Positions 9,415-19,865 are shown, numbered from the stretch's first letter. The stretch: 64,000 nt of DNA from an uncultured bacterium (GCA_905214795.1 CAJMNM010000010.1:21048-85047), one strand, 5' to 3'. A program made the numbers and translations. Notes: a model not told the origin generated them from the letters alone.

Positions 9415-11274
9415 TTATTCTCTGTCTTCATCCCTAATCATATCAACCGGAATATATTCCAAATAATCAAAATGGAATTCGCGGTCTTCAGATTCCACAT
9501 TCTTGGCTCTGAAATAATGAGGTGCATAATCATCGAAACTATACTGTCCGATAATTATTCGCAAGGCCTGATACATGTTACGCAACACTGTTCCGCCATT
9601 TTGCGGCGTATAAATAGAACTAGGTGCTTTCATATATCCACGGTTGCGCATCATCTTGTCATTCTCAACGCCATTGTCTGATGTTTCATCATCTGCCTTC
9701 CAACCGACACGTAAGTCATCTTTATCTACGCCTATGGTCAAATCAACCGGAATACCGGCAATCTGCCCGTCAATAAACAATTGAGACACGCCACGCCATG
9801 ACTCGGCACGATATCCCAAACGAATCTCATAGTTGCCGGGAGGTACCGGAAGCATCCTTAATGTAAAGTCATACCAACCATTGACCTTCAGCTCGTCTGC
9901 CTGATAGTTAGTCCAACCTTCTGAGGCCCACATCACCACTTTTGACACATCATTATAAGTAAAATATTCTCCGCAGAAATCAGGTGTGATGGTATAACCG
10001 TTAGCGTCCTGAATGTTTGTCAGCTGCCAGCGGATATTATTGTTTGTCAACTGAGGCGGTACGGCATAAAAATCAAAACGAATACGCTTATGCAACACAT
10101 CGGTACGCATAACGTCCTCATCGTAAACCAACATGTCTGTCAAAGTATGAATGAATCCATTCACAACATCAATATTGCTTTTTTGTTCATCAATACCCAC
10201 ATACATTCCGTTTTTACGCTCATTGATTTTATTGCCGGCCTTAAATTCCATTAACCTGTACTTCAGCATCGTTTCATAATACTCATAACGCTTTGATGTA
10301 TAAGAAGGGGCTGTTGCTGATCCAGAGTATATAAAAGAGTTTGTAGACATCTGTCTGTTCAGCAAATGATAAGCTACAAATTTATTAAGCGGATTCTCCG
10401 GATTGGTATATTCGCCAAGATTTGATGTACCATAATAAGTTGTGGCATAATTCTCCAACTCTTCAATCGTTGTAATGCCATGTTGAGCCAACAACTCATC
10501 CGGTTCACAGAACATGGTATATCCCAGTCTGCACTGATCACATATTTTCATCTGCCATCCGCTAACTTCAACTGTTGAGGAAGAATATGGATTAACATAA
10601 TTTTCATCATATAGTCCTTCCATCTGTTTGTCATAACCGGTAGCCTCATAAGCTGCGGCCCAGACATTGAAATTGCCATGCTCTTTCAAGACATTAAGGA
10701 AGTTCTCTTCCGAAGGCTCAATTACCTTATCCACTACATGCACAACGCCATTGTGAACTTCATTGTCAATGCTGACTATCTTGGATGATTTATTCACGAT
10801 AGTCTCTCTCTGACCCAACTCATTAGTAGAAAAAGAAATCACTAAATAACGGTCCGACATACTCGGAGTAGCCAAAGCGCCTTCCTGAAAATCCACTGAT
10901 TCATATTCGCTTGAAGAACTTCTGATGGTACAGTTATAAACCATCTTTTTCAAATCTTCCTCCGACATGCTTTCTATTGTCAGATTCCTTTCATTCAGAT
11001 AAGTTTCTACAGCTGCATTTGTCGGTGCAAAACACGTAAAATGTCCATAAACCGACAATAAGGCTGTTGTACCGGATTTTTCAAGAGCCTGATAAAACAA
11101 AGTCAGTTCAGGCGTATTTTTACAAAATGATGCTACAGTTTCACCAGTAAATGTATACATGGCCTCATCATCAATATTGTCGCTGTTACAGGACATCGTC
11201 AGACCTCCCGCACAGGCAAGAAGCAATCCAACGACTTGGCTTAAATATCTTTTTATATATCTATGTGTTTTCAT
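9415..11274 (-). CDS. Two-domain FAS1 (fasciclin) lipoprotein
   Basis: A 619-residue surface lipoprotein with lipobox Cys29 (GGLTMSCNSD). The first FAS1 domain (about 45-185) shows LTLFYQALEKSGTTALLSVY, FTCFAPTNAAVETYL and VVHVVDKVIEPSEENF. A second domain (about 190-395) opens with FNVWAAAYEATGYDKQMEGL and closes with NVVNGFIHTLTDML-like sequence. The last 200 residues form a beta-rich domain (WYDFTLRMLPVPPGNYEIRL) that may bind carbohydrate, though no family is certain. The gene starts 9 bases after the SusD at 11284-12834 and is followed by the related FAS1 gene. The two are probably diverged duplicates. FAS1 proteins are adhesion modules in general. A glycan-binding role here is inferred from operon context only. 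Confidence 0.82.
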   Translation of the reverse strand: MKTHRYIKRYLSQVVGLLLACAGGLTMSCNSDNIDDEAMYTFTGETVASFCKNTPELTLFYQALEKSGTTALLSVYGHFTCFAPTNAAVETYLNERNLTIESMSEEDLKKMVYNCTIRSSSSEYESVDFQEGALATPSMSDRYLVISFSTNELGQRETIVNKSSKIVSIDNEVHNGVVHVVDKVIEPSEENFLNVLKEHGNFNVWAAAYEATGYDKQMEGLYDENYVNPYSSSTVEVSGWQMKICDQCRLGYTMFCEPDELLAQHGITTIEELENYATTYYGTSNLGEYTNPENPLNKFVAYHLLNRQMSTNSFIYSGSATAPSYTSKRYEYYETMLKYRLMEFKAGNKINERKNGMYVGIDEQKSNIDVVNGFIHTLTDMLVYDEDVMRTDVLHKRIRFDFYAVPPQLTNNNIRWQLTNIQDANGYTITPDFCGEYFTYNDVSKVVMWASEGWTNYQADELKVNGWYDFTLRMLPVPPGNYEIRLGYRAESWRGVSQLFIDGQIAGIPVDLTIGVDKDDLRVGWKADDETSDNGVENDKMMRNRGYMKAPSSIYTPQNGGTVLRNMYQALRIIIGQYSFDDYAPHYFRAKNVESEDREFHFDYLEYIPVDMIRDEDRE

Positions 11275-11283
11275 AATCTATGA

Positions 11284-12834
11284 TTATTTGGTAATGTCAG
11301 AAGAAACCATATAGAATCTGTTCTGTTTAAGCAAACGGTTCAAACGTAACTCATCCTGATGAATAGGCATATAAATGGCATCCACATCATTCAGTTTACT
11401 CATTACTGTTGTCTGATCCAGATTCATGGCAATGTATTTATTAATGAGATATGTATTGATAATTTCTGTCGGAGAACCTTGACGGCGCATTCTGCGAACC
11501 ATGTCAAAATAACGTTTTCCCTCAAACAGGAATTCTCTCTGTTTCTCGTCAAACACAAGATTTCTAACTTGTTCCTGAGTGGTATATTTCCCCTCCAGAC
11601 TGTTGGGTTCCAAATCCGGATTCGCACGGTCATACGTTTTTGAAACCAAGGCTACAGCCTGCGTCAGATTATCCGTTCCACCCAACTCAGCCAAAGCTTC
11701 AGCTTTCATCAAATAAATATCCGGCAAACGGTAAATAATCCAATTATTGTCACCCGTTCCATACACGAAATCAGATTCTTTAACCGTAGAAGCATTGGTA
11801 TTTGTTCTGTTGGCAATATATTTCTTTATCAGATAATAACCGTTTGAACTCACCAACGCATTGGTCAGACGCAAGTCTTTTGCATTGAACAAGCCAGATG
11901 TGGATACTGAAAAATCGTACGAAGACAGTTTAGGGTCACTGTTGCTTGCTCCTCCATAAAGATCGCGTACCGCATTATTCTGAGTATTGGCATCAAACTG
12001 AAGTTCCCAAATACTTTCATCTGAATTTCCGTTAAAGAACACAGATGTGAAATATGCCGAAGAACGCACCAGACTCAATGGATTTGTCGTCGTATTCAAA
12101 ACTTTGTTACAATAAGTTATGCAATTCTGATAATCATCCAACCAAAGATACATGTCTGCAATCAATGCCCATATCGCCTTTTGTGTAATACGTCCCTTAT
12201 TATACTCTGTATTCGTATAAACCACCGGAGCCACATCTTCTACAGACTTAAGATCCGTAATCAAAGCATTCAATATATCTTCTGCTGTAGACTGAGCGAC
12301 TTGGTACGGTTTAGAGTCATCATCATATGGCTCGACAATATACGGCACTTCATTGAAAGTCCGGACCAAAGTAAAATAACAAAACGCGCGGATAGCCTTT
12401 GCCTCTGCCAGATAACGATTAAGTTCAGCTTCTGAGAAATCAGGGTCATTATTACGTACACCCGGCGCATATTTTATCACTGTGTTGCAATAATTGATTA
12501 CCGTATAAAACTCTCCCCACTTCGCATATCCGTTAGCTGCATTGATATTTGCGGTCAGAATATAAGTCAGGTCTGTCTCGTCCCCCTTGCCGAAAATCAC
12601 ATTATCCGAACGGACCTCACCCCATGCAATCATTTTTTTGAGAAACCATTCCTCATTCATCGCACGATAGCATGCTCCGACCGCACTCAACACATCATTT
12701 TTCTCTTTCCAGAAGTCATCAAACGTCATTTCCGATTCCGGTGCGACGTCGAACCAGTCCTCGCAGGAAGTCGTGCCGAACATCATTATTCCCACGGCCA
12801 ATATACGTCCTATTTTATAAATTGCTCTATTCAT
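11284..12834 (-). CDS. SusD/RagB-family glycan-binding lipoprotein (first pair)
   Basis: A 516-residue SusD homologue with lipobox Cys24 (FGTTSCEDW) and the classic N-terminal motif DVAPESEMTFDDFWKEKNDV. Helical TPR-like segments follow, for example NRYLAEAKAIRAFCYFTLVR and KAIWALIADMYLWLDDYQNC. The C-terminal block DEKQREFLFEGKRYFDMVRR is diagnostic for the family. It starts 16 bases after the SusC stop, so the pair is co-transcribed. It resembles textbook SusD more closely than the second copy at 2810-4600, which suggests the two pairs import different ligands or different fragments of one glycan. Confidence 0.95.
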   Translation of the reverse strand: MNRAIYKIGRILAVGIMMFGTTSCEDWFDVAPESEMTFDDFWKEKNDVLSAVGACYRAMNEEWFLKKMIAWGEVRSDNVIFGKGDETDLTYILTANINAANGYAKWGEFYTVINYCNTVIKYAPGVRNNDPDFSEAELNRYLAEAKAIRAFCYFTLVRTFNEVPYIVEPYDDDSKPYQVAQSTAEDILNALITDLKSVEDVAPVVYTNTEYNKGRITQKAIWALIADMYLWLDDYQNCITYCNKVLNTTTNPLSLVRSSAYFTSVFFNGNSDESIWELQFDANTQNNAVRDLYGGASNSDPKLSSYDFSVSTSGLFNAKDLRLTNALVSSNGYYLIKKYIANRTNTNASTVKESDFVYGTGDNNWIIYRLPDIYLMKAEALAELGGTDNLTQAVALVSKTYDRANPDLEPNSLEGKYTTQEQVRNLVFDEKQREFLFEGKRYFDMVRRMRRQGSPTEIINTYLINKYIAMNLDQTTVMSKLNDVDAIYMPIHQDELRLNRLLKQNRFYMVSSDITK

Positions 12835-12850
12835 GGTCTTCTCTTTTAAA

Positions 12851-15800
12851 TTAAATACCGACTGTCACACCAAGCGTAAAATAGCGTGAACGCGGTGTTC
12901 TGTTATAGTCTTCGCTGATTCCAATATTATTAGGCGAGATCTCAGGATCTGCCCCGGTATATTTTGTAACTGTAAACAAGTTATTCAGTGTCAATGACAG
13001 ATTCAGTGAATTCAGATAAACTTTTCGCAAAATTTTGGGATCAAACGAATAAGTTAATGTCAACTGTTTCATTCGCAAGAACGAACCGTCTTCTACAAAA
13101 CGGTCACTGCCCAACCAGTTATATCCGTACTGATACAATGCGCGCGGCATATCTGTCTTATCACCGTCTTTTCTCCAACGCCAGTTGGTCGCTACAGACT
13201 GGTTATCTGTATAATACATATTCTCGGCATTCATCCGGCCATAATTTATAATCTTGTTTCCTACACGGAAATTAAAAAAAGCATTCAACGTAAACCGTTT
13301 GTAACGCACCGTAGTACCGAATCCTCCATCTATCTTAGGATTAGAATTTCCTAAATATACAATGTCAAGTTCGTCGATTGTTCCGTCATGATTAATATCC
13401 TCATAAATGGCGTCTCCACCACGGAAACGGTAGGCATTTGAGGTTCCATAAGCGAAATACATAGGTACCGGTTCGCCATAACTGTCACGAACCACCTGAC
13501 CATTCTCATCACGTACTACCGGTGCTGTCGCATTTGGCTGATCTTCCTGATAGGTGTCATACTGGTACACACCTTTATATCTGAATCCATATATGGAACC
13601 GAATGAGTTCTGCACTTGCAGACGTGTAAGATATTTACCATTTGTATAATCAAAATCCTTATTATAATTGTTCAATACATTCTCATCAAGTTCAACAATT
13701 GTATTGACATAATTTGACAGGTTAAGATTGAAGTCTACTGTCCAGTTTCCCAATCTCAACATACGGTCTGTACTGAATTCCAATTCCCATCCGTCATTGT
13801 CCATTGTGCCGGCATTAATATAAGATATGGAAGAGAAACCTGTTGAAGTAGGAATGCTCTGGTCCTTGAACAGTAAGTCTTCAGTCCGTCTGTGATAAAC
13901 ATTAGCTGTCAATTTATAACGGTAATCATATAAATTCAAGTCTATACCTAAATTATATGAAGATGAACGTTCCCATTTCAAGTTAGTCAACTGAATAGAA
14001 GACGGTTTGATAGCCGGTATATCGATATAATTCGTTCCGAAACTATTATAACGGCTATAATGCAAATACTCATAATCAGGTCGGTTACCGGTTACACCCC
14101 ATCCTAATCTTAATGAGAACTCAGACAACCAGTCTTTTGAAAACTCAAAGAACGGTTCGCTTGAAATAATCCATTTTCCTGATACAGAAGGAAAGAATCC
14201 CCATCTGTTTCCCGGTCCGAAACGGGATGAGCCGTCCCATCTGGCTGTAGCGTCAATTACGTAACGGTCAAGAAGGAAATAGTGACCGCGCAACAGGAAA
14301 GCCATATTCCGCCCTTCGCTTGAAGCGCTGTTAAACGTTCTCAAGTGTCCTTCTGTCACCACATCATTACTGGTTGTAGAAGACAGTCCGGTCCGTTCAA
14401 ATTCCTGATACTTAGAACGTGAAATATCCATTTGCCAGGAACCGTACAACATCAACGAATGCTTGTCGCCAAGATTAGGCTGCCATGTCAGATTATGATC
14501 TGTATAAATCGTCATGGCCTCGGATTCTTTCTGATAAGAACGGTTGACACTTTCATTATTCCAGTTATATGAAGATGCCTCTCGCGGCAAGAACTTGTTG
14601 TCTTTCACATTCTCTGAATCAAACTTCACATATCCGGAATAACGCAATTTCTGGTCTGTAGGTTCAAGTATGTCATATTGCAGACGCAATGTCGGCATAA
14701 TACGCATATTTGTCTGTTTATATGAAGCCAGATTAGCGATAGCCACCGGATTACGCAGATTCTTCTGTTCGCTGTTCAACTGAGATTTTTGTGAGATGTT
14801 GAAATACACATTCGTATTATTTCCATATTCATCCTGTCTGAAAACAGAAACGTTAGGCATCTTCTTATTGGCAATATTCAGCAAATTGTCATTTCCATCC
14901 GGATCATCCGAATAATTCTTATCATTGTCTGTATAAGTAATGGCAAACTCAGAAAAGAATTTCAGACGTGAAGACACCGCATACTCCAGATTCATTCGGT
15001 TTGAAAAACGTGTCAGTTCTTGTCCGATAATAGTACCGGTCTGTTTGTAATATCCCAAAGACGCTCTAAACTTAGCCTTGTCTCCACCTCCGCTTACTGA
15101 CAGGTTATGGTCGTGAGTCACACCATATTTTATGACCTCATCCACCCAGTCAGTATTATTGTTGAAGTTCTCATAATCTTCTGCTGTACCATAATAGTTA
15201 ACAAAAGAAGCCTTGTCATAACTGAACTCTGGTATGTTGCAATCAATCTGATTACGATTGAAATAAGCCTGCTTCATTAACATGGTGTAATCATCACCAT
15301 TCAACAGTTCAGTACCTTTTGGTTGACGGGAACCGGAAAAACGATAAGAATAATTCACACGTGTCGGACCGGTCACTCCCTTTTTAGTGGTGATATTTAT
15401 CACACCGTTGGCACCACGTGAACCCCATATGGCTGCGGCCGCTCCATCCTTCAATACTGTAATTTCCTCTATATCGTCAGGACTGATACATAATAATGAC
15501 GCAAACTGTTCCTGATCTGCTGACGCAAAATCAAAAGAAGCATCGATATTGCTTTCAAACGGAATGTCATTCAGCAAAATCAGCGGTTGTGAGTTTGCGT
15601 TAATAGAGGTTATACCACGAATACGCATCACCGAACCACTTCCCAGGTCACCGGAATTGGCTACAATGTCCAGACCTGCGATTCGTCCCTGAAGTGCGTC
15701 GTCAATTGAAGCCACTGAAACTCCCTCAATTTCTTTTGTACTGAATTTCTGCATGGCACCGGAGAATTCGCGTTCCGGAACAGGCAGACCTCCTCCACTG

Positions 15801-16168
15801 ACCATTTTAGAAGTCTTGACCACCACTTCAGGCAGTTCGTTCTCTGTTTCCAGTTTTATGTCAAACGACCGTTTATTTCCGATAGCCAACACCAGTTTCT
15901 TATACCCCACATAGGATATGTGCAACCTATTGGCGGGATTTTTGATTTTTAAAGAGAAATTTCCGTTAAAATCCGTCAGCGCGGATGAGTAAATACGTCC
16001 GTTCTTATCCTGCTCTATGACCGTAGCCCCGATCAAGCCCTCCGGTTCATCCTCCGCATAAACCTTACCGGTCACGATATCATTCGATGTCTGAGCTGCA
16101 ATCAAACTGCTCCAACAAAGCAAAACAGCCAGCAATGTATATTTTATTTTGTCCATAACCATATCCAT
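12851..16168 (-). CDS. SusC/RagA-family TonB-dependent transporter (first pair)
   Basis: A 1105-residue SusC-type importer. The start codon shares one base with the TAA stop of the upstream FAS1 gene (16168), so the two are translationally coupled. A second in-frame ATG four codons later gives an equally good signal peptide (MDKIKYTLLAVLLCWSSLIA). Domains in order: carboxypeptidase-regulatory-like (VTGKVYAEDEPEGLIGATV to HISYVGYKKL), plug with GSVMRIRGITSINANSQPLI and LNDIPFES, the SusC signature DDIEEITVLKDGAAAAIWGS followed by RGANGVI, then a 22-strand-type barrel ending in SRYFTLGVTVGI. Length is usual for the family. Its SusD follows after 16 bases. Confidence 0.96.
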   Translation of the reverse strand: MDMVMDKIKYTLLAVLLCWSSLIAAQTSNDIVTGKVYAEDEPEGLIGATVIEQDKNGRIYSSALTDFNGNFSLKIKNPANRLHISYVGYKKLVLAIGNKRSFDIKLETENELPEVVVKTSKMVSGGGLPVPEREFSGAMQKFSTKEIEGVSVASIDDALQGRIAGLDIVANSGDLGSGSVMRIRGITSINANSQPLILLNDIPFESNIDASFDFASADQEQFASLLCISPDDIEEITVLKDGAAAAIWGSRGANGVINITTKKGVTGPTRVNYSYRFSGSRQPKGTELLNGDDYTMLMKQAYFNRNQIDCNIPEFSYDKASFVNYYGTAEDYENFNNNTDWVDEVIKYGVTHDHNLSVSGGGDKAKFRASLGYYKQTGTIIGQELTRFSNRMNLEYAVSSRLKFFSEFAITYTDNDKNYSDDPDGNDNLLNIANKKMPNVSVFRQDEYGNNTNVYFNISQKSQLNSEQKNLRNPVAIANLASYKQTNMRIMPTLRLQYDILEPTDQKLRYSGYVKFDSENVKDNKFLPREASSYNWNNESVNRSYQKESEAMTIYTDHNLTWQPNLGDKHSLMLYGSWQMDISRSKYQEFERTGLSSTTSNDVVTEGHLRTFNSASSEGRNMAFLLRGHYFLLDRYVIDATARWDGSSRFGPGNRWGFFPSVSGKWIISSEPFFEFSKDWLSEFSLRLGWGVTGNRPDYEYLHYSRYNSFGTNYIDIPAIKPSSIQLTNLKWERSSSYNLGIDLNLYDYRYKLTANVYHRRTEDLLFKDQSIPTSTGFSSISYINAGTMDNDGWELEFSTDRMLRLGNWTVDFNLNLSNYVNTIVELDENVLNNYNKDFDYTNGKYLTRLQVQNSFGSIYGFRYKGVYQYDTYQEDQPNATAPVVRDENGQVVRDSYGEPVPMYFAYGTSNAYRFRGGDAIYEDINHDGTIDELDIVYLGNSNPKIDGGFGTTVRYKRFTLNAFFNFRVGNKIINYGRMNAENMYYTDNQSVATNWRWRKDGDKTDMPRALYQYGYNWLGSDRFVEDGSFLRMKQLTLTYSFDPKILRKVYLNSLNLSLTLNNLFTVTKYTGADPEISPNNIGISEDYNRTPRSRYFTLGVTVGI

Positions 16169-18759
16169 TAATTATTCTTTTGATAGTTCAACACATGATC
16201 AACCAAATGAACAACAGCCCTTGAAGAGGCCAGAATCGTATTGGCTTTTGTATAATCCGCATTATCCACAATATAATCACGCGTCATAATATTGAAATCA
16301 TTTGTCTGTCCTGTCAGCACATGAGCCTCATCTGCTGTGTCCTCACTCTTAAAGGTCAGGCCGGACATATCACTGCTTACCTTTACTCTTACGAACTGAT
16401 TATTCTCATCTCTGGCTGCGGTTTCATATTCCTTATCCGTAAAATCAGAGCCCGCTACCGGTAAAATACCGTCTATAAAATGATATTTCAAAAAGTTCAG
16501 CAAATAGAGACATTTCTCCTTTTTAACAGTCGGATCTGTTTCCATATCTATCCGCTCCCATGTCCATAAATTGGGGTCATCCCTGAAAGCCTGTTCCAAA
16601 GCTTCTTTTGTCGGAACAAGAACCGTGTAACGATAGTTGTTAAACGAAGTCACCACCTGTCCTATACCTGACGAACTGGTTGTGGCATTCTGATCAAAAA
16701 TCGGCACCACATCATCATCATCCTGGAAATAGGCATACACTGAAGCATTACCCAACAACAACTGATAGAACTCGTCAAAAGCTTCATGTTCCTGCATCAC
16801 GGTATAAACCGACTTAAACGGATCTTGCAGTATTCTGTCCATAAAGAATGTACGTCCGTTATCCATCAGATAACGACCGGCTCCGGTCTCCAGCTGAACC
16901 ACCTTTGCGTTTGGCAGATTCTGCTCGATGTCACCACCACCGGCAACCTCCATCGCATCCTCCCGGCCTCCGTTAGCTTTAAGGATAGTACCTCCCTTTG
17001 TCAGCGCAAAACTCATGGTTCCGTCGTCCATATAACCGGATAATGGTTCTTTCTCGTTATCTGCCACCACAATGTGCATGTCAAGAATGTCTGTCAAACG
17101 ATTCTGAATCTTACTCTGATCTTCTGCACCGAGGGTACGCTTGAAAGCTCCTTTTGTTCCGTCTGCATTCACACCATATACGTCAGCATAAATCACATTG
17201 TCCACCAAACGGAACGACCATATCTCGCGATTGTCAACACCGCCATTTGCCCAAATGGCCCAACTTATCGGCTCACGATATTCCTTCATGGCCTCATCCG
17301 TCGGGACTAATAAGTTATATTCATTTTCCATTGAACGCAGATAAAGATAGAATTTCATATCTTTATCACGAATGGCGTTTTTCATTATCGTTGTACTCTC
17401 AGCCGTCAACGTCGGACCATATACACACTGGTAGTCTATGGGCGGATAGACTTTATTAGTCAAAAATACAACACCGTTGCATGCCAGATCCGTTGAGATG
17501 ACATCCTCCGGCTTCATATTCATCTCAAAGCTGGACTCATCTGTCATAATATCCCAATCATGCGGCAATGAGCTCAAGAATGAACGACGCTGATGGTTTT
17601 TAAGGAAAACAGACAATACATCTGTCGGCACATTATCCCATTCGCCATAAACATCCTTCAAGAAACGTCCGCGGTCAGACTCCCAATATTCTTTCATGGC
17701 GTTATCATCAGGAAGGAACATCACACCGATATCTGCCAAAGAATTCCATGAATTGTCTGCCGGGTCAAAAAACAACGTGCCGTATTCTGCTACAGACTGC
17801 TCATTGGGATCGACAACTGCATTGGCATCATTGAAATAACGTTTTACAAAGACCGAATCCTTGATTTCTCCGTCCGCATAATATGATTTCACTGTATAAT
17901 CAACAGCCTCATCATAATATGGCGCAGAAAATTTATCCATCAGTTGTCCGAATATTTTAGCCTCCGGCTTGTTCTCTATAACTTCTGCCATGTTGGGCAA
18001 TAAAGTCACAACTTCATCACCTGCATGAAGATAACCATTCTTACATGTAATATTCTTGTTCTTTTCTGTCACCCTCACACCATTCACATAAAAATCCGAT
18101 TGAGGATATGGTTTATCTCCAAACATCAGCTTCCAGTCTTCCTCAGTCATTCCTGAAGTAACCATCCATTGAGGAGTAAACACCACTATTGGTTTCGAAT
18201 AATTGTCTGCCAGATAAATTCCACCTCTCTCGTTAAACCGGGACCAATAAGAAGTCTGCGGCAATTTATCCTTTACCACATACTTCACAGAATCCAGATA
18301 TGAAGCAGATGAACTTTTTCGTAAAGCCTGGCCTTCGCCCATGCCGGTCTCTCCCGCCGAAGCAATATTTGCCAGCATATAGTCCAGATAGGCCATATTC
18401 AACATGGAAGAATTGAACAACGTCCGTTTTGCCGGCAGGGAAAGATTCTGCACGATTGAAACAGGATCACCAGTAAGCCCCTTTTTGTTAAAATATTGGG
18501 CAAAAGCCTCGTCATTCGCCGGAAACAGAGTCTTGCTACCTGTACGCGACAATGTCTCCTTATATCCCAAATCATTAATCAAAGACAAATAAACCTTATA
18601 ACAGCCTTCTTTCTCCAGATAATCGTAGATATTCGCTCCCAACCAGGATGGCTCCTCGTCATCATAAATATAGTCATCCTTGCACGATCCTAACAAGGGC
18701 AGGCATAACACAAGGCATAAACAAGCCTTTGACACTCTTAAGCGTTTATGAGCATGCAT
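16168..18759 (-). CDS. Large multi-FAS1-domain lipoprotein, first gene of the operon
   Basis: An 863-residue lipoprotein with lipobox Cys26 (CLPLLGSCKDD). At least four FAS1-like units can be traced by their paired beta/helix segments: KTLFPANDEAFAQYFNKKGL near residue 75, IGVMFLPDDNAMKEYWESDR near 350, YNLLVPTDEAMKEYREPISW near 480, and YTVLVPTKEALEQAFRDDPN near 710, ending with AVVHLVDHVLNYQ. Single FAS1 domains are about 130-140 residues, so this is an extended array. It is the first gene after the presumed operon promoter and is coupled by a one-base overlap to SusC. A protruding adhesive or glycan-capturing protein of the SusC/SusD complex is likely. No enzyme motif is visible. Confidence 0.82.
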   Translation of the reverse strand: MHAHKRLRVSKACLCLVLCLPLLGSCKDDYIYDDEEPSWLGANIYDYLEKEGCYKVYLSLINDLGYKETLSRTGSKTLFPANDEAFAQYFNKKGLTGDPVSIVQNLSLPAKRTLFNSSMLNMAYLDYMLANIASAGETGMGEGQALRKSSSASYLDSVKYVVKDKLPQTSYWSRFNERGGIYLADNYSKPIVVFTPQWMVTSGMTEEDWKLMFGDKPYPQSDFYVNGVRVTEKNKNITCKNGYLHAGDEVVTLLPNMAEVIENKPEAKIFGQLMDKFSAPYYDEAVDYTVKSYYADGEIKDSVFVKRYFNDANAVVDPNEQSVAEYGTLFFDPADNSWNSLADIGVMFLPDDNAMKEYWESDRGRFLKDVYGEWDNVPTDVLSVFLKNHQRRSFLSSLPHDWDIMTDESSFEMNMKPEDVISTDLACNGVVFLTNKVYPPIDYQCVYGPTLTAESTTIMKNAIRDKDMKFYLYLRSMENEYNLLVPTDEAMKEYREPISWAIWANGGVDNREIWSFRLVDNVIYADVYGVNADGTKGAFKRTLGAEDQSKIQNRLTDILDMHIVVADNEKEPLSGYMDDGTMSFALTKGGTILKANGGREDAMEVAGGGDIEQNLPNAKVVQLETGAGRYLMDNGRTFFMDRILQDPFKSVYTVMQEHEAFDEFYQLLLGNASVYAYFQDDDDVVPIFDQNATTSSSGIGQVVTSFNNYRYTVLVPTKEALEQAFRDDPNLWTWERIDMETDPTVKKEKCLYLLNFLKYHFIDGILPVAGSDFTDKEYETAARDENNQFVRVKVSSDMSGLTFKSEDTADEAHVLTGQTNDFNIMTRDYIVDNADYTKANTILASSRAVVHLVDHVLNYQKNN

Positions 18760-18821
18760 TTTTCACTAGTATTAGAAGTTAATTAATTATGTTCCTTTCT
18801 CTTTATTGCATTTGAGCAAAC

Positions 18822-18829
18822 CAAAGGTA
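18822..18829 (-). promoter_or_regulatory. Candidate -7 promoter box of the SusC/SusD/FAS1 operon
   Basis: The minus strand reads TACCTTTG, a perfect match to the Bacteroidetes -7 consensus TAnnTTTG, 62 bases before the ATG at 18759. No TTTG or TTG is seen at the usual -33 position, so regulator-dependent activation is plausible. Confidence 0.5.
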
Positions 18830-18839
18830 CGCAAATACA

Positions 18840-19498
18840 GCTGTTTTTGCACATTATGGATGCTTTAAAAAATAAAAGAAATGATTCATTTTTGCTTCAA
18901 GCCGTTTCAAAACCGTTTTTTACATACTTTTTCAATTTATTAATCATATTTGGTATATTCTACACTTATTCTATAGACCATTCCCGATGTTTAACAGGGG
19001 CAATTTTTATTCAGAGTCAAATGAAAATGATACATTTTATTCCCTTTCCCAATAAGGTCTTTTTCTAATTTTATCCTTCTCATCTTTATCTTCCAATTTG
19101 GCATGCTGAATATTAAAAACAATCCATGTGAACGGGCAAATATTTTTTTCCCTTACATTCTCTTCACTCATCACATCGCCATTTTATATATTCCAATTAT
19201 TAAAAATATTTCCCAACTTTCCGTTTGTCTCAATATGGGTAAAAGGTCACAAATATATTTTCCTTCTCCTCAAATCCTATTTTGAACAGATGCAGTAAAT
19301 TTTGTTTCAGCCATCAAATAAAAATCCCAAGGATTATGGATTAGATTATTATCGTATGCGTCAGAACATTGTAAATATAGCCGATTATTTCTATGTTACT
19401 TACATCACATGAATTCGACATAAAGTCATAAAGCAGAAATAAAAAACGCTTCTTTTCAAATAGACAAACCACACAGTATATCAACCATTTAAAGTTCA
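18840..19498. other. AT-rich intergenic stretch upstream of the FAS1/SusC operon
   Basis: No gene is supported here. Short open frames, such as one at 18847-19068, lack any family resemblance or start context. The stretch holds another -7-like box on the minus strand (TATATTTG, 19257-19250) and one ATGCGTCA (19356-19363), the same word found upstream of GH95 and GH2. A long leader or distal promoter for the minus-strand operon is possible but not shown. Confidence 0.4.
19356..19363 (+). promoter_or_regulatory. Isolated ATGCGTCA, possible regulator half-site
   Basis: The octamer ATGCGTCA is identical to the repeats in front of GH95 and GH2. It lies about 100 bases upstream of the TATATTTG box at 19257-19250 on the minus strand, but about 600 bases from the start of the FAS1/SusC operon. 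Only one copy is seen here, so it may be chance. Confidence 0.25.
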
Positions 19499-19560
19499 CC
19501 CAAAAAAGTCCTTCACCCCTTCACATCATAACGTAAAGCACTTATTTCCTGAACAATACG

Positions 19561-19580
19561 TGTGAAGGGCATCCTTCACA
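19561..19580. repeat. Palindrome TGTGAAGG-N4-CCTTCACA, copy A site 1
   Basis: Perfect 8-bp arms with a 4-base spacer. The same arms recur at 19866-19886, 61762-61782 and 62077-62097, so this is likely an operator or replication-protein site, not a random hairpin. Confidence 0.7.
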
Positions 19581-19865
19581 TAGCGATTAAAATCCTTCTT
19601 TTGCTCATTTCCGGAGAACGACCGACCGGAAAAGTCAAGAAATCAGACCATATATTCCGTTTCTTTTAAAAAATCCGGACAAAAAGTCTGTCCCCGAAAC
19701 CGCAACTGTGCAGAAAAATATTCCGGTACGGTTACGGATATCACCGTAACAGTGCGGAAAAATATTCGTAAAGTGCAGGATTGAATCCGTAACCGTACGG
19801 AAAAGAACTCGTAACCGTATGCGTTTCGGATGATTTCATCAGCTGTGAAGGACCGGTGAAGAAGA

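Noticed and set aside
18847..19068. 73-codon frame in the AT-rich intergenic stretch
   Set aside because: It has no signal peptide, no known motif and no promoter or start context, and lies among many AT-rich chance frames.
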